In this document: positions 53,825-64,000 of the stretch, in pieces | Layout: each line of letters begins with the position of its first letter | How positions within the stretch are numbered: the first letter of the stretch is position 1 | Source of the DNA: Sclerotinia nivalis | Lineage: Eukaryota > Ascomycota > Leotiomycetes > Helotiales > Sclerotiniaceae | DNA: 64,000 nt | Assembly (NCBI GenBank): GCA_029531795.1 | Contig: JAPEIS010000003.1 | Location: forward strand, 2,604,001 to 2,668,000 | Direction: 5' to 3' | Translations under genes and position numbers: made by a program | Notes under the pieces: model-generated | Told to the model about the DNA's origin: nothing | What the model saw: the letters and a program-made list of their open reading frames with translations, nothing else | Database searches by the model: none

Positions 53825-54522
53825 AGTGGAACGTTATGGAGAGGAGAATGGAATAGCCTTCCTCTTACTCGAGGGAGGGAGAACGTGACTGTTGTTGGCT
53901 TGGTCAGTCTATGGTGAAAAGAAAATGGTTTGTAATTATCTGAAGTCAAGACGTAAGGCGACTCACGTTACCCAGAGTCATCAGGAAGGGAGCCTTTTTG
54001 CCGATGTGCCAATTATAACAATATGCTAATATTATACTTGTAAGTCCTTCAGCTTGGCTTTATACTATAAGGCTATTGAACCGCTATATTAGCTAGTCGT
54101 ACAATTTTACGATCGCTACAAGCGTCTAAAGAACTTCTTTATTCATATATCATGAATTTGACGTAAGATATAGCTAACACGATCGTATATTACAGATTTT
54201 TATTAAATTAAGGTTTTCTTAGCTTCCCCGATCATTTTCTAATTCGTTTCGATCGAATTAGCCTTCTTTTCTATAGGAACATTATTTGAAGTCTTATAAA
54301 GAATAATTTTTATTCATTTGAATTTTGAAAAATACGTTGATTTTACTATTATTGTTATATAAACTACTTTGAGAATTAAGAAAGTAGAATATTATACATT
54401 GAAAACAACGGCAAATGAACAGAATTGCTCTTCATAGATATATCCACAGCTATATCATTGCACGCCAACTCCCAGAATCAAACACTCATATCCCAGTATT
54501 TCATACATTGACTAGTAGTCAT
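53825..54522. other. AT-rich intergenic stretch
   Basis: Holds the duplicated N-terminal piece described for the neighbouring hypothetical gene (53850-53980), then very AT-rich sequence (54010-54400) with no coding pattern. Confidence 0.5.
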
Positions 54523-56272
54523 CTACTCTGTCTTGATTTTCTTCGCCTTCGCCTTCTTCTCCGCATCCTCAATCTTCTTCGTGATCTCATCTATCTTTCG
54601 CTTCTTTTCCAATAACTCAATATCCCTCTTAAGGTTTTCTTTTTCTTCCTTTAACTTTTGTAATTCGTTCAATTGTTGCAACTCCTCATCCACAGATTCT
54701 GTTGTATCTTGCTTTATGGCTTGACTGGGTCCGGTGGATCTTTGAACTTTGGGAACCTTGGTTTCGGATACAAATATAATGTCATCGTCGGAATCAAGGG
54801 AGATAACATTAGTGTATTCGGTCTTCATTTGCGGAGGAACATCAACAGTTCGGGCATTGAAGTTATCGGGCAAGCTGTTGCGGATATCTTCGGGCTTGGG
54901 TTTGGTGATGGCTGTTGGTGTTTCTTCTGCCGGACGTGCTTCCATATCTTGTTCCAGCTGGGTGACTGTTGATAATTTTCGTACTACAGGTGTTTCCATA
55001 TTATCTTCAAACGGAACAGCGGCAGGCATCCCTTCTGCCGGTGCTAATTCACGAGCTTCAGCCTCTTCACCGAAGGAGATGACTTTGCCGTCTATGTTTA
55101 TGTACTCAAAGTGCACTTCCCCTCTTTCACGAGCCTTTAATCTCTCCTAATAATAAATGTTAATGATATTCCATAAGCGTCTCTAGAGAGATGTGAAGAC
55201 ACAATCTTACCTTTAGAATCTCAAATGCTTGACGCTTCTCATTGTCATACATCTTCCCCCAGGAACGCCATTCTTTCGGTTCATTTCTTTTAGGATAGGT
55301 CCTGCGTCGGCTACTTTTTGATTGAAAACCCTGCCCGTCTTCGTTTTCTTTAATGCCATCCCAATGACTTCTCTCTAGAGCCTGAAGGTCCTCTATCGCA
55401 CTCTTCCTCTCTTCTCTATTGAGAGCGTTCCAATCAAAAAGGTATAGTGATGGTGGGTATTTGACGATATTAACCTTTTCAAGGAATTCTGTATGTTACA
55501 TTAGTTACAAAAGATCAATATCCTCCGAATATATAAATACCAGCAGATCTTGGATAGAATTTGAACTCATCGATACATTGACCGCACTGCAAACTTGTCA
55601 TAGTTCGTTTTGGTTTTTCAGGCTCATGCTCGGTGGAGTTATTAGACGCAGAACGAAGCTTAGAGCAGCCTTTCCAGTTTGATATCGCTTCTTCGTATTC
55701 ATCATCAGATAGTGCGACTGTAACACTCTCGTAAAACACAAAATAGACTGTGATCGTTAAACTACTGTGCGGAGGAATACTCATGTCATCAGTCTCCTTG
55801 GACAGATGTTTATCTATTACAATAAGCTTTGAACAATCATGCGTCGAGTTATCCACTGACCTTTTCCCATCTCCATATTCCCGAAAATAAACATTGAGCC
55901 TCGTCTTTGTCCATCAATCTCTACATTGGCATATCTGATATTTTTGACGAGGTCTTTTTTTGTTTTTCGTCCATCGAATCCATGTTTGGATGGTTCAAAA
56001 TCAGCATAAGAAACTTCCTCCTCGTCCATGTATAACTTGGCTTGAATGAGGTCGTATTTACCAAAGTCAAAGCCCTCCCTCAACGTGACCTCGACATAAT
56101 ATTTAGTTCCAGGCTCCGCTATGATATATCTTTCGTGATTCGGCTCACGGATGGCTTCCCCGGGTTCGAGTTTGACGTATTCATCGTAATATTTGCCCTG
56201 GTGTCTTTTAAAGCGTACCTCGATCTCACCCACTAATCCGGCCACGCCAGACAAGACAGTCATGCCGAGCAA
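54523..56272 (-). CDS. DUF7918-like protein with SUMO/SIM-like motifs and coiled-coil tail
   Basis: Exons 56272-55861, 55813-55541, 55488-55211 and 55146-54523 give 528 residues; start could also be the methionine at 56263. The N-terminal beta-rich domain reads KYYDEYVKLEPGE, ERYIIAEPGTKYYVEVTLRE and DGQRRGSMFIFG. Exon 3 carries ALNREERKSAIEDLQALERS and EWRSWGKMYDNEKRQAFEIL. The tail is acidic and disordered, with MKTE (a psi-K-x-E site) six residues before VISLDSDDDIIFV, a SUMO-interacting-motif-like stretch. It ends in a strongly charged coiled coil (about residues 465-528) rich in lysine that may also serve as a nuclear signal. No stop or frameshift is needed, so this is the best-preserved member of the minus-strand array. 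Molecular function unknown. Confidence 0.82.
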
Positions 56273-59064
56273 TGTTAGAAAGTGTGTAGTTGTTGGTTTT
56301 GAAAGCTGAGGACTAAGTGAGTATCAACGGTCGAGAGATTCTCAATGTAAAACAATGATAATTTTGAACCCTTTCTTGTCTGGAAAGACCGCAGACGCTG
56401 CAATCTGATTGTAATGAAGATTAGTAGAAGGAAAATCTCCGAATCAATCAGACATAAACATTTAATCTAACCTTTTAAACTACAAAAACACCAAATGTTA
56501 TAATGGAGATTACACGGACCAAAACTTTTCTTCAAAATATCATGTGTAACCTTTCGAAATTCTTTAAATTTAGTACAAATCGAGAAATAATTGAACAAAT
56601 TGAAAAATAATAAAAGTAAAATAATTATAAGAATTAGGATTTTCAAATGATATAATTATTTCTTTGGAGAATGAGCTGCGAGGTAGGTTTTGAGGTATTT
56701 TAAAAAATCATTCAAAGAGTAATAGCGATGCGAATTATTTTTCAGGCGCCGAGGGGCCGGACTCAAAGCTCGTACCAAGTACTGCAAAACGAAACAAAAC
56801 GAAGTTGTTGTAAAAATTCTCAATGTTGCCAATGAGGTTGCGTTGATTGAAAGTTGAGAGAATATCAAAGTTGAATATGGGAAGACAAGGTGAAAGAAAG
56901 TAGAAGAGGGGACAGCGAGATCACGGGATCTGAGGTAAATGGGTCACTTAATCCACACTTCAACCACATGAAGCTTTTAGATACCAAGGCGTGTTCGAAA
57001 ACAATGCCATGCACTTATCACTTCTCTTCTCAGTCTTCATATTTGCACGCCATCTCGGAAGACAGCAATGTATCCCCCGGTAAACACAAACGGAAGCCTC
57101 ATTTTATAAATCTGCAGCATTGCTTTTGGGAAGTACGATTGTCGTACCCCCTCTCGTCATCTCGCTTTCCCCTACTCCAAGAAGACGAAGATCTCTAGAA
57201 ATACCAAATATATGAGCCATTCCAATATTTTAACACTCTACTCATGAGTAAGGGGGCTAGTACTACTTCCTATATATACTTTTCATTATTTTTGATCTTC
57301 CTGGAAGGACAAGTGGGTTCAAAATTGACTAAATTTAAAAATATACTCTTCCTACAGCTCTTCAAAATGTACTTCACATATGAAATAATAAACTAGTAAA
57401 TAAAAGATACCAGACAATTTATACTCTTCCCTTGTAAGATATTACTTTCGAATCCTACAATTAATTGTCTTCTATCTGAAGACACAAAATAAATCCTTAC
57501 TCCCCAAATTCAACTCAAAAATACAAAATACTGCCCTGACACACACAAAAACCATCACATCCTCTCTCCTCATCCGAAATGACAATGATCACCTAACGAA
57601 TATATACCGCCCTCACCCTCTATAACCATATCAGCGACACCATCATAACCCTAAATAAATCCGATGTCCTTCCTCGACACCATTATTCCCTAGAACTCTA
57701 TTTGTATAAAAGCAAGTAAACGATAGATAAATGTAAGACTTAGATTGAAGATCCTACCTCCAGCTCCATTTGAATTTTCTTAACATGTATATATTAACCC
57801 TTCCCTCAACCATATCACACATGGCATAAGTAAGTAACCCTCCCCATTCAGCACAGCCGCTTTCTGTCATCCTTATAACAACCTCATAACAACCTCATAA
57901 TATAAAATCAACCCTCAATCTCATCTTCATTCTAGTATTTAATCTTACAACAAATTGTTCCTCTTTGCGCCATCCACAAACAACTTTATTCTTACCTTTA
58001 TTTTTATCCTCATTTTTACTCTCACCCTCACCCTCACCCCCATCTTTCCATCTCAAACCCCCACCCCCCCCAAAAAAACATCCAAAGACCACAAAAGCAA
58101 GCACAAATACACAAACAGCACCCAAAAACCACCCTCTCCCCTCCAAACCCCCTCGTCCTATACTCAGATTTCGTTCTTTTTATTATATATATAGATATAG
58201 ATACAAATAGTAGTTGCGTATACAATAAATAACCCTTTAATATTTCTCTACAGATTCTCTCTACAGGAGTAGTGTTAAAATACAGATAAATGTAAGTCTT
58301 ATGTGATGATCTATAGATATCTAGCTATGTGAATTGAGATTCTTCAATCTTATTTCAGTTCAGTTCAGTTCACATCACCCATCCACCCATCCACCCATCT
58401 AATCTTACCTTACACCCATCCTCCACAACACAATACACTAAAAGAAATCACATTACAACAGTAAGCACAAAAAATGATACACACACACATATATATATAT
58501 GCACAACTCATCTCATCTCATTGTAATTAATTAGAACAATGTAATTAATATACTTGCATCCCCCATCACTATCCACACACGCACTACTAAATACTCCGCA
58601 CTCCATTTTCAAGCGTCCTCACGGTCTTCTCTCATCCGCTAATCTTTCCCCTCCATCCATTCGTCCAGTCGCCCAGACACAAAATCCAGACTTTAATAAT
58701 CTTCAAGCTATAAAAAAGAGACAGAAAGAAAGAGAAACGGTAGTACCGATAACCATTCACCACGCACGCTATGCAGAAATGAGGATTCTCTTAACTCCCC
58801 CTCCATCCATCCTTCCCTTATCTTGCCTTCCATTTCCTCCGCTATTCCATCCATCCCCACCATCCCTTTCCATACCCCTTCCAACCATCCACACCCGAAG
58901 CCATTATGGCATCATCCCCTTCTCCCATCCAGACCAGTCAAGAAAATAAGGTACAAGAAGCATCCCACTATAAAAGGATCCTCCATTGAAGCACTAGACA
59001 TTAAAAAGCCTTAATTCTCATTTCACATCTCATCTCTTCACAATCCACGTTCAACATCCACATT
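56273..59064. other. intergenic, 2.8 kb
   Basis: Between the DUF7918-like start and the formin stop. A 70-codon minus frame (56868-56656) ending SLNDFLKYLKTYLAAHSPKK is not recognised. From 57940 to 59050 the + strand is C/T/A-rich with CCATCC and CCCTCACC repeats and could be a long formin 3' UTR. No gene is supported. Confidence 0.5.
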
Positions 59065-62000
59065 TTAATCATCCAACTCAATCGGTTTTTGTGGGGAACC
59101 CTCCGCTTCCGTAACTTCAGGCGGACTAACAATCATCGTAGGAGTAAGTATTCTATCACCATCTTCCGATAACGGTGAACCTGGTACAAGGATGGTAGTT
59201 TCCTTTGTTTTTCCTTCTTCAGTAGTCGTTTCTTCTTCTGCACCGGGTGTAGCAGCTTCAGATGTACTACTAGCCTTTTGTCTACGTCTTCTTCGTTCAT
59301 TTCTTTCCTCCTCTGCATTATTTCTTCGCCTTGATCTTCTAGCACTATCCCTTCTAGTACTATCTCCATCTCCTTCATCGACACCATCCGCTCCACGCAT
59401 TCCCTGTAATAGTTGTGCTGCTCTATCAGCGACATCATCGGTATCATTATCAACCTCCTTCGGTGGCGGTAAATCAGGACTTAATAAGCCTTCTGTTTTG
59501 ACTGATTCAACACTATCAAGTCCTACTTCGGCCTCTGGTATTTCATCTGAATCAGGAATTTTCTGACCAGATGCAACTCGAACTTGATGTCGATTTTGTA
59601 ATCGTGCTCTTCGTCTTCGATCCCTTTGATCACGAGCTTGTGGTGCGGCAGCTCGTAATTTCTCAAGTAAGGAGTCCATAGCACCTGTGGAACTTGGTGA
59701 AGGTGGTCCAGCAACTGCTGTAGCCCCAACATTTATCTGTGCTCGCTTCCGTTTCATCGATTCCTCGTTACGCTTGCGTGTGGCCTCCAGGGTCATGTTC
59801 TTTTCTTTCGATTTCTTCCACTCGGTTACAAAAATAGCAAGCTTGGCGAAGAATTCTCTTCTTGCATTCTCGTCAGCAGAATCTTCACCATAGAAGACCA
59901 TGATATCATCATAAGTTCTAATCATCTCTTCCAAGAACAGTTGCATCTGTTCAGCCTTCCTTCTCGCATCCTTCATTGATCGTTGAACAACTTGACTAAC
60001 ACGATCCTGTGGATGGAATTTTTTCGGGTCACTGAGATTACCCGAGTCAAGTGACGTTTGAACGTTCTTGACGTTGTCAATATATCGTTTAGCATCTTGT
60101 TGTAACTGTTCAACATTCAACTTTTGTGCTGTGACAACGCCACCAATATCATCAGTGAAGCCTTCCCATTCAGAATATTGTGTTCGGACAATACGTTCCA
60201 CCAGATCAGCAAATGTTGACTCATTCTTGTCATCCTTGACCATTCCTAATCGTGCCAAGGAGCTCAATTTGAAGCCACTCGCTTGTTTGTTGGAATCGTT
60301 CATATAATTACCAATGTCAAGAATCAATCCCAAAACATTCATCAAGGAAACCGAGTCTCTCAATGATTCGGAAACAGCCACAACTTGTTTGAGCTTCTCG
60401 GATATCTCGTCATATTCTTGTTCGAAAGTACGAGTAAGAGAAAGTGCTCTTATTCTAGATTTCCAGTAATGACGTAATTCGAAGGCTGTCTGTAAATAGA
60501 TTTGATCTTCGCGAGTTAATTCGCTCGGGTCTGATTCTCGATTCTCCTTATTTGCATCAGGTCCAGTCCAGTCCTTGCTATACGGCGCCATAAGCTTGGC
60601 AGTATTTTCAGGGATATTGCACATGTCGTCTCTTATCAAGAACTCCATCACCACAGGATTGTCTAAGACGTCTTTGTCGCAATGAATAATCATCTGTGCA
60701 ATTTTATCTGGACTTAATGAGGAAAACTTTGAGAGGCAGATTTCTATGGTGCGTTAGCTTGGCTGTGACTTTTGTGAATATTGCATTGGACTCACGGAAT
60801 GTTTTCGAAAGTTCATTTGAAATGATCTGTTTCTTATCTGGCTTGGCCTTGCTGCTCTTTCCAATTTGTTTGATTTCCTTTGCCAAGAACAACTTTTCAA
60901 CCTCATCAAGAACACCCTTGCGAGTAAGTTCTGCATACTTCGCTTCCTTTTCTGCTGCTGTAGGTGTATGGGCAGCCCAATGCGTTGTCATAGGAGTATC
61001 GACCTTCTCCCAATGAATAACCTTGAGCTTTTTCTTCGATCTCGCAAAACCCATACCAGGTGTTGGTGCAGCATTGTAAGATGGTTGTGCTAAGAAGTGT
61101 CCACTCATCTTGCCAGGCATTCCAGGCATTCCAGGCGGCGGTGGAGGAGGTGGCGGTGGAGGCATACCAGGCATACCAGGAGGTGGTGGGGGAGGTGGAG
61201 GGGGTGGAGGGCCACCAAATCCGGGGGCAACTGGTGCATTCATACCTGGAGGAGGGGGTGGAGGAGGCGGCCCATTGAATCCTGGGGGACCTTGTCCTGG
61301 CATAGGTGGAGGAGGTGGAGGTGGAGGGGGTCCATTGAAACCTGCGACTTTTGGTCCATCGACCTTTGAAGAATTCTCATCACGTGGAGTTTTTGGTGAG
61401 TCGGACTCGAGACTTGGGTGTGAAGGTCCCGTCGTAATTCCATCATCCTCTTCATCATCGCTAGCATCATAACGCTTGACTCTAGAACTCATCTCGTCCA
61501 AGTAACCCTTGGACTGCTTGGGTCTTCTTAGCTTGACAACACGAGGCTTTTCATAAATCATTCCGTCTTCGTCTTCCATGTCAGAACCTTCAGAGAAACT
61601 TTCGGCGCCAATTGGTTTTCTGGGTATCTTAGCTGATCTCGTTACGTTTCCAAGAATGCCGTGAGTGTAATCTCCAGGTGGAACTCCAAGACCTCCACCC
61701 GATCCACGATCCATACCGTCCATTTCCTCACGAAGTGCTCTCAATCGATCAGAAGGACCGGCTGCATCACCCCATACTCTACCTTCAAGCTTATATTGGG
61801 TCTTTTGTCTCTCAATTTGCATTTCGAGTCGATCCATAAGTCTCTCGCGATCCAAAATACCTTTCATATGTGAAGGATCAGTCTCGCCCAATCCAGCTCC
61901 ACCCTTCGAAGCATTGGATGCGGCGATATCTTGTGCATCGCGGAGCATGAGGTACAATTCCCTGGTTTCAAGCTCATTCCTTTGAGCTTCCTTAGCACGA

Positions 62001-64000
62001 ACCGTTTGAATATTTTCCATCTCACCCTTTAGTGCATCTATTTGTCTTCGCTGGACCTCGATAATTTGTGCTTGTTCATCTAATTGCTTTTGCAATTTTC
62101 CTACAAGTCCATCCGCACCAAGTTCAATTCTAGCTCTCATTTCATCCCTTTCAGCCATTGCCGAATCGGCAATCTGGCGAGCTTCAAGGGCTTCATCGAG
62201 TGCTTGTCGTGCTTCGGAATCTGTGTGTAATTTATCCAAAAGACTCTGTACCGTGAAATTGAGACTCTGCTTTAAGTCCATGTCAGGAAGCCTCCTATCC
62301 ATAGCGACATAACTAAGCATAGAATCCACCAGTTGGAACATTCTTAATCGTTCCTCGCTGTCGCTATCTCTGATGAGTAGAAGATGTTGCAATGCAGAGA
62401 CGAAGTAATCTTGAGTTCTACTTCCTTGAACCTTTTGCATAATAGCATCGACAATTTGAGCCGGGTCAGTGAGATCTTTGATGTCCCCTTCAATACTATC
62501 CTTTATGCTACTATTCTCACGCTCGAGAAGATCCTCATAATCAATCGCCTCATTTGTACGAAATCTTTCAATTTGCTTGTCGAGGACATCGTATTGGAAA
62601 CCTTCCATCTTCGTAAGAATCCGTTTAATACCGCATGCTGTAAATTGAGCTCGAATATGAACACGGAGTTGCAAATCCCTCTCGGGGGCATCAACGACCA
62701 TGTTAATCAAGAACATAGTCGTCAAAGCATATTCCATGAGTAAATTCTCCATGCCCGCACCACCACTTCTAACCTCCTCGCTAGCACCCACAAGACTTCC
62801 CATCTTTCCTCGCCCATCAACAGTGACTTCAACAACACGCATCCATGCATCGAAACGTCCATTTTCACCCTGTTGATTTTTGACATAGTCCATAGCTTGA
62901 ATGACCTTCAAATGACCCTGTCCATCTGCCCAATGACACAAGAAAGTCAAGACTTCACTAGCAACCCTTCTCGTTGGGATCCTGGGAGATACCAGGGATG
63001 TGGCCAAAGCCACAATGACTTGTTGATGTTGTAAAGCATCGTCGGCGCCGAATTTGTTGTTCATCAAAGCCTTCAGACACTTGCAAATATCATATTCCCT
63101 ATCCAGATCCTTGTCACTAATTGATCCTTCTGGCCCGGTTGGTCCCTGAGCTTGTCGCCGGTTGATTTTGCCGAGTACATTAGTTAAAGCAACTTGACCC
63201 TGACATTCCACAAAGGTTTTCACCCAGCCAATTGGTTGCGTTCGAAGGCTTACTGCGAGACTTTGTAATTGCTTTGCCGAAATGCTATTATCCATGACTT
63301 TTCTTACAAACCATTCCGGAGTTCCTTCCTCCTCCGCATTGAGGAGCATATCCATAGCAGAACCATATTGACCCGTGTGCTTGGCGTTCGTTCGTCTCTT
63401 TTGTTCACCTTGCCATTCCGTTAAGCGATCTTGATATACCAGAGTCCATTTCTTCGCCGGTGTATATGCCATCATTTGCCGGCGCGCTTGATCTGGTAAA
63501 TTGTGCCATCCTCGTTTCTGCATCAATGATAAGAATTGCTCTTCAATAACTCTGTCATCGTTTGGTTTGTTGAGTTTAAATCCATCCGGCGAAGCGACCG
63601 TTGGGGAACTATATCCTGTGCTAAGGTGTTGAGGTAATTTTGTCAAGCGTGGAGTGTCTTTTCCGGCTCCTGGTTGATATGACGGCGATAACGAACTATT
63701 CGAGTAGGAACCTGGTAAAGCCGTTTTTGAGGAGCTCCCTGATGAAAGAACGCTGGATCTTTCAGTCATCGAATCCACACTTTGTTGATCGAAGGATACG
63801 CGACCGCCATAATTCGAGGATTGGTTTGTAGAATAAGAATCGTATCTTGAATTGTGACTTCCATTTACCGTGCTTGCGATACTGGTCCTATTAGGACCCC
63901 ACTGTTGTAATTGAGCTGTACGATTTCCAGTTGATGCCATTGTTACATTACTTCCCACCAGTGGAGGTCGCGGGCCTGTGGGATGTGAACTGCCATTAGT
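59065..64000 (-). CDS. sepA: formin SepA/Bni1-type, N-terminus off the right edge
   Basis: Exons 64000 (open) to 60796 and 60743-59065, about 1627 residues visible. Formins nucleate and elongate actin cables for polarised growth, septation and cytokinesis. In order: a serine-rich N-terminal stretch, GBD/FH3 diaphanous-inhibitory region (EQFLSLMQKRGWHNLPDQAR; TPEWFVRKVMDNSISAKQLQ), coiled coil (about 62240-61960), FH1 with four or more long polyproline blocks (61345-61110), and FH2 (KKKLKVIHWEKVDTPMTTHW onward). The intron (60744-60795) joins LSKTFQ to ICLSKFSS within FH2. A DAD follows: MDSLLEKLRAAAPQARDQRD with a basic RRRRARLQ. The tail is acidic. About 100-150 residues are probably missing at the N-terminus. 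Confidence 0.95.

Noticed and set aside
56656..56868. 70-codon minus frame ending SLNDFLKYLKTYLAAHSPKK
   Set aside because: The end looks protein-like, but no start context, homologue or exon partner could be recognised; not listed as a gene.
61110..61472. Glycine-rich open frame on + opposite the formin
   Set aside because: Antisense of the FH1 polyproline tract (CCN codons read as GGN).

Overview
This is a nuclear chromosome segment of a filamentous ascomycete, most likely a leotiomycete of the Botrytis/Sclerotinia type (inferred from gene content and style; no search was run). The genes are monocistronic, lie on both strands, and carry short GT..AG introns (mostly 45-90 nt) with CTAAC/CTAAT-type branch sites. 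Typical Pezizomycotina genes are present: a Tup1/RcoA corepressor, a SepA/Bni1-type formin, Cdc123, Cwc21, Pet100, a TACO1/YebC protein, Laa1/HEATR5, Trs33, ribosomal protein eL28 and malate dehydrogenase.

Layout. 0-13 kb is dense housekeeping sequence: a truncated MDR oxidoreductase (-), cdc123 (-), cwc21 (+), a decayed peroxisomal-type enoyl-CoA isomerase (-), pet100 (+), the YebC/TACO1 gene (-) and the 2053-residue laa1 (+). 13-21 kb holds two doubtful small membrane-protein ORFs, an AIM9-like phosphotransferase (+) and tup1 (-). A repeat-rich intergenic region of about 4.3 kb separates tup1 from the divergent sterol C-5 desaturase gene (+). 27-35 kb holds cytosolic-type malate dehydrogenase (-), eL28 (-), a UPF0357/DUF2015 protein (+) and Trs33 (-). 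36.8-37.5 kb holds a broken SnoaL/NTF2-like gene (+).

38-56 kb is the accessory part. It contains four members of one lineage of DUF7918-like proteins: one on + (38.1-41.2 kb, with an added C2H2 finger), one apparently intact on - (54.5-56.3 kb), one pseudogene with five in-frame stops (49.8-51.5 kb) and one degenerate relic (51.9-52.7 kb). AT-rich, gene-poor sequence lies around them. A rhomboid protease, a 14-exon sugar/quinate-type MFS transporter and a DUF2264 protein lie between the + copy and the - array. 59-64 kb is the 3' part of the formin gene (-), whose N-terminus is off the right edge.

How the genes fit together. Most are unlinked housekeeping functions: splicing, mitochondrial translation and cytochrome oxidase assembly, vesicle traffic, polarity. 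The MFS transporter and the DUF2264 gene are co-directional neighbours that might share a carbohydrate-related role (inference). The most unusual element is the DUF7918-like family. Its variable tails repeatedly pair SUMO-acceptor consensus sites (psi-K-x-E) with SUMO-interacting-motif-like stretches and end in a charged coiled coil, while neighbouring copies are being lost through C-to-T-type nonsense changes.

Exon boundaries were derived by hand from reading frame, splice consensus and family conservation. Summed exon lengths are divisible by three for every complete multi-exon model given.
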